Positions 12,483 through 24,059 of a DNA stretch of 64,000 bases are shown here, piece by piece. The stretch is from Pisaster brevispinus (lineage: Eukaryota > Echinodermata > Asteroidea > Forcipulatida > Asteriidae). Position 1 is the first letter of the stretch. Every line of letters starts with the position of its first letter. Where the stretch lies: positions 20,616,027 through 20,680,026 of the forward strand of contig JAMKCF010000004.1 of NCBI GenBank assembly GCA_023634235.1. The letters are read 5' to 3'. The position numbers and the translations under genes were made by a program. The notes below the pieces were generated by a model. The model saw only the letters and a list, made by a program, of their open reading frames with translations, was not told where the DNA came from and did no database searches.

Positions 12483-12716
12483 GGTTTTTGCCTTTGCACT
12501 TTACACTCGGTACTTTCCCGAGTTCTGTGATTAGGATTCGAACTTCGCCTTCTAGCCACCGGGCTAGCTCGATCACAGTGTCTACTGGTAACATCTGCTA
12601 TACCATGGTTTGAATCCCATCCAAGCGACCTGTGGATTTTTTTTTTATTCGGGAAAGTTCTGAATATATATAGTGCTGAATACACATCGGTGAACACCGT
12701 GAAAGGGCAAAAACAA
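12483..12716 (+). mobile_element. tRNA-like module inside inverted repeats, copy A
   Basis: The left arm starts GGTTTTTGCCTTTGCACT and the right arm ends GTGAAAGGGCAAAAAC; both carry the TTTCCCGA/TCGGGAAA block. Between them lies a tRNA-derived segment with a degenerate A box (TAGCTCGATCACAGTG) and a B box (GGTTTGAATCCC). Copies B and C are at 53070-53450 and 57420-57610 (the latter on the minus strand). It is unlike a normal SINE because the tRNA-like part sits in the middle of a palindrome. Confidence 0.6.
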
Positions 12717-13122
12717 CAAATTTCTTTGGTGTTTATTGTTTTTTCTGGATGTTATTATCATCATTATACATCCCAATGGCCCGTACGATGTTTGTGTTTC
12801 ACCAAGACTTGCCACTTCTTAATTAACTTTGGGATGATATAAAAACGATATCACTCTGTCCGGCTTCCGTACAATCAGACCACTAAGCCAATTATGTTTC
12901 ATGGCAACACTCATCGATGATTCACGCCACATAGTTTAAACCTTCACTCCACAGACTACGCAAAAGGCTATATGAAAGCAATATTATAGTAATAAAGACA
13001 TTTTAAAAATTGTTATTATTATTTCGCTTATACTAAAGCACCAGTCTCTAGTAGCTTCTGTTATTGTAACCATTGTTCAAATAGGCCCTACTATTGACGT
13101 AATTTCATAACATGATACATAT

Positions 13123-13323
13123 ACTTGATTTCAAGTCTGGGATCGCAGTTATTTCTCAGCATCATCAGCCACGTAAAACTCCCCCGCAGATTGGCTATCA
13201 CATGCTCTATCTCGCAATTCACAAGAGGGCGCTAATTCAGGCGATTGGTTACACAGACATATATGTCTGTGATTGGTTAGCAGTGTAGACAAAAACCACA
13301 ATCACAGACTTGGAACCAAGTCT
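13123..13323. repeat. MITE-like element with ACTTGATTTCAAGTCTG ends
   Basis: The left end ACTTGATTTCAAGTCTGGGA pairs with the reverse complement of the right end (TCACAGACTTGGAACCAAGT). An inner hairpin ACAGACATATATGTCTGT lies at about 13254-13271. No open frame of note. Confidence 0.5.
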
Positions 13324-13949
13324 ACATTATACTTAGCTCACTTCGAAAAAGTTGGTACGACATCAAAATAATGCTCAGTAAGAAACAAGACATGGCGAAC
13401 TTAACACTATGATGAAATGGTAAAACTATTGCAGCGCAGGAAACATAAGGCACGACATCGAGAGTTGTGCTTGTTTGTAGTGTATTTACAATTACATCAA
13501 CATTGGCGGAGGCCAGAATCAACAATTTACCCTGTTTTCGTATAATATTTTTGGGGCGGGCCAAATAGCTTTTCCATAAGACTAAAAAACTAAATAATTA
13601 AAATCAACGTCAATAACTAGGGCTATATCAAGAAGGCCTGTACCGTACTAACTATTAATTTTGCAAGACGGAGCGGGTTGCCAAAGTGCGATTAAGACAA
13701 CGCCCTCTTGCGGTATGACTCATACATCAATTCACATCATTTCCGCGTTTTTTGTGTGTATATATCTCCACACTCCATGCTCCACACTACATGCAGCAGA
13801 CGGACACCAACACATGCACAACTAATCAACCAATCCATACGATGACGTCTCTTTAATAATGTGACTACTCATTTGAGGCTATCAGTCGGTCACCACAATC
13901 CTGTATGACTACCGTTCGAGTTCATGCCGTTTCAACACTTTGCGTGCTT

Positions 13950-14255
13950 TTTAAGTTTTTCTCAGAGAATTTAAACGTGTTATTTATTTGTAGCTTCGTG
14001 TTAGTCTTCATCGGCCATAGGCTGACTGAGTAAAGGAACTGTTTGTAGAAAGGAGAACTGCAGCCTGCGATTCAGAGGCAAGACAAAACAAAACAACAGT
14101 TAGTGCTGCAGAGATTGGATCAGTCACTCCTCAGCGGTCACGTAGTAGTCAATCACCAGTTGTGTAGTGCCGTTATTAGTGGCATCACTGCCTCCTGACA
14201 GAATGAATTATCATCAGGGAACTTGGAGAACAAGGATCCATGCCCACGGCAGATG
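13950..14255 (+). other. Possible 5' noncoding exon (promoter side of the seven-TM gene)
   Basis: This stretch is less AT-rich than its surroundings, has no repeat signature and ends in a good donor, CAGATG|GTAAGA at 14255/14256. It could be the upstream exon that the acceptor at 29686 requires. Joined to that exon, the short frame starting ATGAATTATCATCAG would stop soon after, so it would be untranslated. The link across 15.4 kb is a guess; transcript reads spanning 14255-29687 would settle it. Confidence 0.25.
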
Positions 14256-16530
14256 GTAAGATTAAGAATAAGATTAACTTATTTTGTGAATATTTGGATC
14301 ATGGGTGGAAAATTTTGAGCATGGGTGGTCCAAATCCAATGTAAACAAAATAATAAAATAGAGCAGTGTATCCTTCTCTCCCTAGCCTACTCCTAAAAAT
14401 CAAAGTATTAATGACTGAGAACAAAACCTCATGTTGTAGGAAGAGTATCCTAAGCCATCAGTCTTACTCTAACTAATATAAAAGGGACTATAAAATAAAA
14501 CACTGATGTTTATGTTAACAAAAGACTAAAGAGAGCCATAACAACCCAACCCGCTACCCCCCCCCCCCCCTTTGACTGTGGTGTTGTTGGACACTCTCCC
14601 TGGCTTGACAACGTCCTCACTACCCATCATATCTATGACAGGTAGGTATGGATGCTTTCTGGCAAGGAGACACACTGTCACTAGGCCTACCACCAGGTTT
14701 TGACTGAGCAACACAATCAGTATAGAACACTGCGCTCTGTTTGTTTTCTACTCCACTGTTGTCTGAAGTAGGACCCAGTTGATTATCACTGCTTTGTTAA
14801 ATACATGCAACACCCTACTTTATTCAATTTTTGGTAGCCTAAAGTAGAAGCACCTGTTCTCTGCTTGTGCACCAATCAATCACCCTTGCCTTGGCATTAT
14901 GTCTGTTACTTATGTTATACATGTATGATGTTATTAGTTAGTTATTAGTTAGTTATTAGTATGATGTATCCTTGATCCTGCCTTAACCACCTTTGGTTAG
15001 CCCCATAGTGTCAAGAATGCTGGACTCCCTTTGCTTCTTTAAATGGGGCTACAGTAACTATTTGGGATGGGTTCTAGTCGGCTGTGTTCGAAGTCAGCTG
15101 TGTCAACTCAGTCCCAAGTCATTTCAGTCAGATTCATCTCGGTTCGAAGTCAACCCGAGCCCAAGCCATTTTGCTCCCAAATTAACTTGGTCCAAAAACA
15201 GCTTGGTCTGACTGTATTGCGAATGCATAATTTTACTGATATTCATATTAGCATGATTAATGTACTTTGGTAAATAATCATAGAGCTCTGTCCAATTTGG
15301 TGACATTATTTCCTCTCATACTCTGGTTTACCTAAACATATATTTTTTTTAATGGTCTTAAAACAGTTTTTGAAGTTAAATTGATAGAAATTGTATTTTC
15401 TTTAACTTAGGTATCGTAAAATAAGGACCTTTTTAGTCTTCATTACAGTTTTGTTTTAGCTGTTACCATTATTTTCCATAACTTCGGAGCAACAGAAAGC
15501 ATTGACATTTTTAAAGTAAAGTTGAATGAACTTAACTCTAACGTCTGCTTTTTTTCTATTTTAATTTCCTAAGACAAAATAAAAAGACCAAACGGCAGAA
15601 GAGGTGGTTACTGGTTAAACAACTAAAAACAAATAACATTTTATTTTCCTCTTCAATTTTTGAAACATAAATTACTACATAATAGTCAGGGATCTTCCCT
15701 AGGTTTTTTAAATCTGGGGCATTCTGGACCCAAAGTTTGGAAGTTAGGCCAAAATATTCTGAATTGAAACAGGGTCCTTGACTCCTTGGAATGTTTTTTT
15801 TTTCAGGAGTGTATGTTTAGTTTTAAAAGCCATGCAATCTAGGGCATCCTAAATGGTTTTATGATTTTTAAAGGCAACCCCCCCCCCCCAAAAAAAAAAA
15901 ACTGCCCCCAAAACTCTTATTAAAATCAAACAACAACAGCAGAATTAATTTTAAAATACTAGTGTTAGTCATTTATCATGCAGATTCAACTACAGTATGA
16001 TTCATTTCACCAGTACACAGTCGATGCATTCTTTTGTTTTTTTGAAAATACTTATTTATACATCGACTGTAGTCCACATCCACAATATTTATGGACATTA
16101 AATTATGTTGATGACTTCCCACAAGGACTTCTGCCTGTCAAGGCCAACGAAGGCCTGACTCAGAGATTTGTATCTACATGTACTTGGTGTTCTACTTTGT
16201 GAAGGTTATACTGTAACCTACACAATAACAGTCGGTTATATTCCATTATGCCCTTATGATTTACATTGCAACAGGACTCAAAATGTGGGAAAAATTTATG
16301 GCTTGTAGCGCAAAACTTTCCTTGGACCAGAAAATTTGTCATACAATGTAAGTTAAAAAATAAAAACGAGACAAAAATATCTACACAATTTAACCATAAA
16401 CTGTGATTATTTGAGCATTCAGACTAATTAGAGAAGATTTGTCTTAATGAATATTTTGATACTCAACAGAATTGCAAAACAAACCACCAAACTTGTCCTG
16501 TCGTGAATTGTTCACACTATTTGCAAAACT

Positions 16531-16570
16531 ATTGGGTGCTGTGTGGGAATTTTTCCACACAGCACCCAAT
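16531..16570. repeat. Short near-perfect palindrome
   Basis: ATTGGGTGCTGTGTGG is followed by a short AT centre and then its exact reverse complement, giving a 16-bp stem. Both flanks also have TGCA motifs. Function unknown; it could be a remnant of a foldback element. Confidence 0.6.
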
Positions 16571-17436
16571 GGCTTGCACAGCACCGTGTCCCATTTCAGT
16601 AGTGCATACACTTCTTTGTGCATTTTTTTGTCAAGACTACTATACAAACAAGAAAGACAAGTAAATGTAGGCGTATCATTTTGAGGCTTTGAGGTTTCTA
16701 GTGCTGTGGGCTGCTATAATGTTGAGCACTGATTTGTAGCACATTCCATAGGTCCACCATGTACACTGTGCAAGCTACATACTGTAAATATCACAGTACG
16801 AACTGCATGGAAATTATACAGCGTGCACTTGGAACATTGGAAGCGCAACTATCTTACAATACTACATATGGACAACAACGATGACAATTGATAAGTATCA
16901 ATTTAAATGTTGGTAACAAAATGCCAAAGTCCTACTTAATGATCGTTAAGACGACTGGCAATAATTTCCAAAGTAATATGGAAGATTAGGTTCTCAATAA
17001 ACTGTAAGTGCCAGTTGTCCTCAGGGAAATTAAGTTTTGTAATGTATAACATTGGTGCATTTATTAGAAAAACTGACCAGAATGTTCAAGTTCTACATAG
17101 CTAGTAGTTCAGTTTGCTAATTGAGAAATAAGCACAACTGCAAATCTCTGACAAACCTGGGAAAAAATCCCCCCAAAGTCTGACCACCTGTAAGATGTAT
17201 CTTGCTAAAAAATTAGTTCTTATCGGAATATTGAAAACTGCACACATACATGTAGGATGGAGAGATACAAACACAATGTACACTCATACATGTACACTCT
17301 GAAAGATGAGTTGCATGAGTTGGATTGATATGACAGTGTAAAATTAATGTAGTAATTTATGTATTGTATTGTATGGTACTATTACAGGTATTGAACTATT
17401 GTATTTCTCTTTGATTTAATAACAGATGATAATATG

Positions 17437-17853
17437 GCGTGTCGTGGCCGAGTGGATAAGATCACTGGACTCAAGCTCTGGTGTTTCTGATCAGCAGAGT
17501 GTGGGTTCGAGCCCCGGTCGTGACACCTGTGTCCTTAAGCAAGACACTTAACCATGATTGCTTCGTCCTTCGGATGGGACGTAAAGCCGTTGGTCCCGTG
17601 TGTTGTGTAACGCACGAAAAAGAACCCAGTGCACTTATCGAAAAGAGAAGGGGTCCGCCCCGGTGTTCCTGGTTTGATCGGCTGCATATTGCGCCACAGC
17701 ACCTTGTAAACCATTACAAGGTGCTATGTAAAGGAGTAGGTCTCATACTTCAAAACGTAGCCCCAAATACCTTGCAGGAAATACTGAATGTTAAGCGCTT
17801 AGAGGCTGGCCTGCAGTAGGCGCTATACAAATACAATATATTATTATTATTAT
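17437..17853 (+). mobile_element. SINE with tRNA-Leu(CAA)-derived head and (ATT)n tail
   Basis: The head (17437-17525) has a box A GTGGCCGAGTGG, an anticodon arm GGACTCAAGCTCTGG that matches tRNA-Leu(CAA), a long variable arm as expected of a class II tRNA, and box B GGTTCGAGCCC. The body carries the TCCTTCGGATGGGACGTAAA block, which I recall from SINEs of other marine invertebrates. The tail reads GGCGCTATACAAATAC followed by (ATT)n. The head is degraded (weak T stem), so this is a SINE, not a tRNA gene. The tail resembles the 3' end of the LINE fragment at 55530-56165. Confidence 0.75.
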
Positions 17854-18429
17854 AATACTGGTGTGTACGTGTGTGTATAGTGTGCAGATGTACATACAGT
17901 ACACTACTACCTGTACAATAAACATTCATTTGATGATTTGTATTATTTACATGTTTATGTAAATAAAAACGCGATGCTTTGTGGGACTCTAGGTTGTTTC
18001 ATGATAATTTCAAAGCATGATTATTTTGGTCAATCTTGTAACACAAATATCACATAAATCACTAAAACAATAAGATGTAGTCCCTACATGTAGTAGGAAA
18101 TCAAATTTGGTTTTTCAAATTTAATGAAGGACTAATTTATACTTAATTGTCTTCAAAGTTGGATAAATGGCTGATATTAATGTACTGACAAAATCTCTTT
18201 AATTGTAGCTGTACGTTACTCCACTAATGTGAAGCCAAATATCATTAACATTTTCAATGCCCTTTTGTTTTGGGTTTTTTTCAGTCATGTTTGTTGGAAA
18301 TGGTAAGTTTTTATTGCTGGTATTTTGTTCAGGGAGTAGTTATTGTTGATGATATTACTGTAAGAGGTGTTTACCTTCAAATAGTAACACATCTTACATT
18401 TGCGACAATTACAAAGTTGAAAGTGATCA

Positions 18430-18537
18430 ATCACAAGTCCCCCTGAGTGCCTATTCAAGGTTTCCCTTTTGTGCTTTGTGTATTTTGATGTTTGTCACAT
18501 TTGTGCAATAAAGGTAATGGACTAAACTAAACTAAAT
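18430..18537 (+). repeat. Probable LINE 3' end with ACTAA tail repeat
   Basis: The segment ends GTGCAATAAAGGTAATGGAC followed by short TAAAC repeats, a tail layout typical of non-LTR retrotransposons. No reverse-transcriptase residue is readable before it, so it would be a short 5'-truncated copy. Confidence 0.35.
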
Positions 18538-18792
18538 GTTCATCACAATCCATGCTCTTTTGATTTGATTTAAGCACTACACTAACATTTCTGTCAGTGT
18601 TAGTGATCACCTTGGCATTGTTTCCTGTAATCTTGATTGATACGATGTCTACTATCGATGTCTACTATCGACTGTTAAGAGTTAAGTTTGGAATGCTCTG
18701 AAAAAAAATCACAAGGGATATAAAGCCATCAAGGAAACACTGAAAGTCAACATCCTGTACAACAAGGTTCTATGCCAATGTTGCGGACACTC

Positions 18793-19990
18793 TGTCATGC
18801 CCCGAGTCTTCGCCCGACCTCGGCGGCCATGACCTTCGGTAGTTGTGGTGTTACAAACAAAGAATTAAATGGCAAAGGAAACAAGTTTATATTTACAAGA
18901 GAATATACAGATTTATTTACAATTTACATTAAGTGTATCTTCACACAAATAATAAAATAAACGTTGTCCTATTAATGTCTTTCAAAAATGGTTGCCGGTT
19001 ATTACAAAAATTCTTCTCTCTCTGTGTGTGTGTGTCTCTTTCGGGTTCTAGCTACATCACTCCCATAACGTCGTCGGGGTCTTCGATAAGTTTAGGTAGC
19101 CCTCAGCTATAAGCACATCAGCTTCAAGTGGCGTTTTAACCCTTGCGGGAAAAACCCTGCAATAAGCAAATAAACCCAAATCTACATTTACAAACCTTAC
19201 AGTCAAAATAACACATTATCAACTTATGATCAATGTTTTCTTTACGGTAGTTCGACAACGCACTTCCAATCTCATAAATTCAAATCAATGTTACATACAA
19301 AGCTTTCTTTCCACGACTTCCTCGTACAATTAAATCAAAGTAAATCACAGTTCTATTGAGAAGGGGTTCCACAATTAAATACAGCAAAACTGAAATTCTT
19401 TATAACAATCTCTTCGAAATAAATAACATTATCAAGCTACTTACAGGTCGACTTGTCGATCCTGGTTTCTACTAGGCGGGTCTCTTCGAGTAAATTTCGG
19501 TGTGTCTCAGACGCCAGATAAAACTGCTTTTGCAAAACTCAGCAACTATGGCTGGATAAACTGTATGCTTGGGGTTCTCAATAACCCTTAAGCAAAACAA
19601 GAGTTCTCAATAACTCGATCGTCGAGGCTGACAGAGTCCGCTCCTCGGAAATCTCCAAATGCAAAGTGACACACCTAAATTACTTCTCCCCTTAAATTAA
19701 CACAAATATCTTCCCGCTGTAAGATCTCGTGACTTGCACGCATTCCAAATCTTTAACATAAAAGAACAATTGGTCCGATTCCTTCTTGGCCAATCAGAAC
19801 ATTTAAACTGCCCAAAGTTTGCTAACCTTTACAAAACTTGAACACAATGAAAAGAAAATGCCAAGTCATGATTGCGGCGCTTTGGCCATAACTATTTAGA
19901 ATCTTGTTTCTTCCTGTATTATGTACAACTGCCAGCAAACTGAGGAAACTAAAGTAATTCTTTAAAACAAACTTATATCACTCCGTGACA
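18793..19990. mobile_element. Probable solo LTR, 1198 bp, with 5-bp target duplication CACTC
   Basis: The unit starts TGTCA and ends TGACA, the TG...CA pattern of retrovirus-like LTRs, and is flanked on both sides by CACTC (18788-18792 and 19991-19995), a 5-bp target duplication. It has no long open frame, and contains AATAAA-type signals near 18950 and a CT/GT microsatellite at about 19013-19037. This fits recombination between the two LTRs of a Gypsy- or BEL-type element leaving one behind. Orientation and superfamily cannot be fixed without internal sequence. Confidence 0.6.
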
Positions 19991-22275
19991 CACTCATGAC
20001 ACTATTAAAAGTAACGCAGGGTCACAGGTTATGACCTTCAACTTTGCATGGTCTTTGTGGTTTGTGCTGTTAAGTTGCAAAGGACCTGAATTTTGAGTTG
20101 AAGTAACAAGTGGGTTACATTTCATGCATGGATGGAGTTTTTTCGATGAAACATTTTGAAGCTTGGAAATGAAGTTAGACACTTGAATGATGGTTGTTGG
20201 GTAATAAACAGGCATCAGTATTTTTGGCTCACTTTAAATTGAAAAAAAAAAGAATAAATAAATAACTTGTATTTGCAATTAGCCCTGGAAGCCTCTCACT
20301 TTTAACTTGTACTTATGTACAGTGCTGTCTTGATAATGAGGTTTAGTTTCCGATGATGTAAAATTTCAAATAATTCAAATCTTACCTAGACATCAGAAGC
20401 TAACATTCCTTGCTGCCTGCATACATTTTTTTGTTGGTGAGTTTTGGTCGTCAGGTATTCCTCAGAATTTCGCCATTTTCATGAAATAGTTCAGCTCTCA
20501 ATGTTGAAAAGTTTCCATTTTGTTTGTTTTTCTCAAATGTGATTGGGCAGTACGGTTGCATGACTTTCGAAATGAGTGCGTACTGCGCTGTGCGATATCT
20601 GCACTTGCACAAACACGCACAAACAAAGCTATTGGGTGACAAACTGTGTTCAAATGTGCAGAAATGTTTTAAAAATGTTTTTGTACCTCAGGTCATATTA
20701 TTTACTGGAGAGCGGCTTAACGGCCAATTTTGTCTTTAGTGTGCAATTTCCATTTCATACCACTGCTAACAGTAAGCACCTGCTGTAGGAAAAGGCATGC
20801 TAACCTTCCGGTGCTTATTGAAAGCAAACAGATGGTGTAACAATTGTGAAGGCGCAAAGCTGGCCACCTGATTTTTTTGCTAACCTGTGAAATATGCTAT
20901 TTATGCTGCAAAGCAATTTTTCCTGCTATAGTTAGCATGAAAATTTGCTTACCGTTAAGCAGCGCTGTGAAATTGGGCTCTACATTTCTCACATGGCTTG
21001 AGCTGAATGACAATTGTACACGTGTGTACTGTTCAGTTCACTTGCTAGACACACTGAAATACACATGGATGGTACAGAACTTGTTGGTGTACTACATGTA
21101 TTTTACATTCCTAGACCACACCCACACATGTCAGATAAGCAATATACATGTATATGGTTAGTGCATTCATAGGATTTCAGGTCCCTGTTTAGTACACTAT
21201 TGTGCACTTGAATGGTTGTGAACTTGTGACATGAATTACTGAATGCATACAATGCGCATGGTAGCCGAGGGCTTTATCTTGAAGTGGAGCTTGATAACAT
21301 TGGTGACCTTGCAGTTGCAGACACTTTTAAAGTGGCCTGGTCCATGCAATGTAGCTTCTATAAAAAATGCAATGTTCTTTGTTCATATGGGAACTCACGC
21401 GTGTAGGCGGTTGGCTGTCTACCACATGGTAATCATTTCCATGGGTTTTGGAACAATGCAAAACTTGTGGGTTTGCAACTTGGTAGTCATAATTCAGGTT
21501 CTGTTATAAATAGCTACATTTGCATAGATGATGTTTAATGGTTTTAATGTGTACAAAAGTACACCTTGCCTTTAAGACAGTTATTACATGCACTAATTGA
21601 ATCACAGACCCTAAAACTGATCATGATTGGTAATTTTTGTTTTCTTCTTAATTGTTCATTTCTGTTTGATGTATTTTTTTACATATTTGATGTTTACATA
21701 TTGTGCAATTCAGTTTTTTAACTGCGATACATGTTTTAATAAACCATTTTTGAAAATGAAAGTGGAATTGATTACCTGCTACATATATAGTACTTATCTG
21801 CTTCACCATTCACTGACAGGAAACAGGCGGCACTGTACTCCTTTCTATTAGACTGAGTAATGGTATCTATACAAAATAGCCTACATTTGTCAAAAACAAA
21901 AGAGTTTGTGGGATACGGTGTCATGTCGGTTTGGCTGTAATAGACAAAAGGTTAGATTGAAATCAAATATCATTTTAAACCAAATAATGATAAATAGTAA
22001 AAATGCATTTATATGCTGCCTAATATGTAAAATACCCCAAAGCGCCTTAAAATACTTAAACTCTAAAATACTTAAGTGTACTGAAGCAACCAAGCAATTA
22101 AACATGGAAGCAACCCAAACTAAAAGTAGATTAAAAGTAACACGAAAACAACTTATCTTAAAACCTTATCTCAAATATCAATAAAAACCAAATAGCCCAC
22201 AATAAATATAAGTGCTTACACACTGACTGTTTTTGTTGATATAATTTCTGAGTGCACTATAAATGTTTTATGTGA

Positions 22276-22540
22276 GTGGGTTAAAGGCAACATATACCTT
22301 TGGTTTTTGGAATCGTTCAACTAATCCTATAAATGTAGATATACAATAAAACTAACCTGTAAAAATTTCATTTCAAAAGGTGGTAGTGCTTTTGAGATAT
22401 CACCAAAAATCTGGAGCAGTTATGTCCACACAGGAAAAAAAAAAATGTAATTGGAACACACAATCAGAGAAACATTTCCAGATTGAAATATTCTGAATCC
22501 CTCTCTCTAAAACCACATTCCTTTGAGGAAGGAAATCATT
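22276..22540 (+). repeat. Dispersed repeat related to the MITE at 58157-58585
   Basis: It shares the start TTAAAGG...TTTGGTTTTTG, the ACCTGTRAAARTTTCA block and a later GAGAAAC block with the element at 58157, in the same order and at similar spacing. Its 3' boundary is unclear. Confidence 0.4.
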
Positions 22541-22756
22541 TCTCAAAATTGTATATTCTATCAACAGCTGCAGTGCTTCTTACCAAGTAAGTCTTTGTGG
22601 TTATTAATTTTTGAATTAATTGCCCTTTCCTTTAAGCAGACAATAGTCTTGGGGCCTTCCCATTGTTGTCATGTTGTGTGTGCATGTTTTAGTACATGTA
22701 ATTTAAACATGTGTTTGAATTCAATAAAATCAGTGATGCATGTTTTTCTCACCAAC

Positions 22757-23400
22757 AGGACCTGGATAAACAATTCAATTTTCAATTCAATTCAAGAATA
22801 CATTTATTTCCATACTCTCATAAAAGAATAACAACAGTTACATGTATTACGGAGTAAAGCAAAACATATCTTTAAGTAAGAGTAAACATAAATAAATAAA
22901 TAGAGTACGGGGCCGTTTTGGTAAGCATGAGCTTGTAAAAAACAGCCAGACAGACAAGAAAACAAGACAACCAGACAGACAGACAAACAGACAAAAGGAC
23001 AGATGAACATAATACATGAAACAACGAATTCGTAATAAAAGCGACAAGATGGCAGAACAGTTTAAGCTTAAAATAAATAAGACAAGTATTGAAGAGATGG
23101 ATGTGGTTCAATTACATAGGATGGAAAGCTAAGATACATAATGGGAGATAATGTCATGTTTGAAAGCAGACTTAAAAAGACTCACGGACCGCTTAGATCT
23201 AATGCGTTCAGATAGTCACTAAAACTTCCTTTGTGAATTTTCATTCTAAACCACTTTTATACAGTGGCAAAATGTTTGTATTAAATGGATGCACATTTAC
23301 TTCTTCGTATATAGCCTCCTGATTGACAAGTCAAAAATTCAAAATTCAAATCAACATTTATTTCCACATTGGTTAAAAAAAAGGAAAATAATGAACAAAC
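22757..23400 (-). repeat. Two copies of an AT-rich repeat containing CATTTATTTCCA
   Basis: TTCAATTCAAGAATACATTT at about 22788 and TTCAAATCAACATTTATTTC at about 23345 are versions of one sequence. Read on the minus strand each resembles the end of a LINE (GGAAATAAATG...), so both may be 5'-truncated non-LTR copies. No reverse-transcriptase residues are readable. Confidence 0.3.
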
Positions 23401-24059
23401 TTAGAACAATCAAAGACAATCAAGAACTGATTGAGAAAATAATTGATGAAAAAAAAGAAAAAAGAAGATGTTTTGATGTCAGATAAGCAGGTTGAAATAC
23501 AGAATTGTACGCGGTTGGTTGCTGAGGTGTCAGCTCAGACCCCCTTAATCGTGCGTTTTATTACTCAGTGGGCAAGGTTATAGTATACAGTTGTACTACA
23601 TAAACTCGTCAAGGTTTTATGGCTCACAAGCTCGTTGAGTATTTTTGAAATTGATAAAATGCAACTATGCAACTGGGTATAAATTCAATATTTACTGATA
23701 ATATCACACTAAAAGTGTGACATAATCTCAAGTGAAAGTTTCTTTATCAACCGATGTTTACAGTGTATACAATATGTTTGGTGTGATCTTTCTTTTTGTA
23801 TGTTACTTCAGAGGATAACCAATCTGCTTGAGTCAAAGCACAAATTAATATTGGTAACTACTTTTTTTCAGTTAGCCAGTTAATACATTTACCTAGCCTG
23901 TAAACATTCTGACTTGACTGTGTGTTTTGTGTGTGATGTTTTCATGTACAACACAGAAGTTGCCATTTTTTTGACCAGCCCTCCAGGCTACCCAAGAAGC
24001 AACTTGGGCTAGACAAATTGTAGACCTTGGCACTCTTGACTTGTGTTTGTACACCAGGT

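Larger units (their letters stand above)
7056..13900. other. Intergenic region rich in small inverted-repeat elements, no gene supported
   Basis: No frame shows domain content or credible splice structure. Individually listed elements occupy 7594-7840, 9501-9783, 9902-10143, 12483-12716 and 13123-13323. A short solo end of the TACGGAAGC element is at 10483-10503, a 20-bp perfect palindrome at 11739-11758, and poly-G or poly-C runs at about 9226-9245, 11161-11171 and 11623-11637. Confidence 0.55.
14256..18792. other. Intergenic or intronic region, no gene supported
   Basis: If the exon at 13950-14255 is real, this is part of the first intron of the seven-TM gene. It holds a TAGTTAT microsatellite near 14935-14960, a poly-C run at about 14560, a 40-bp palindrome at 16531-16570, the tRNA-Leu SINE at 17437-17853 and a probable LINE 3' end at about 18430-18537. 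Nothing else is recognisable. Confidence 0.5.
19996..24003. other. Intergenic or intronic region, no gene supported
   Basis: AT-rich sequence between the LTR and the minisatellite array. It has a partial GGGCCCAATTTCAT-family end (GCTGTGAAATTGGGCTC at about 20964-20980), a MITE at 22276-22540, two copies of an AACATTTATTTCCA-type repeat (22793 and 23337) and a CAGACAGA microsatellite at about 22945-22995. Short open frames here have no recognisable content. Confidence 0.5.

Noticed and set aside
17437..17525. Functional tRNA-Leu(CAA) gene
   Set aside because: Anticodon arm and boxes fit, but the T stem is weak and the sequence continues into a SINE body and (ATT)n tail.
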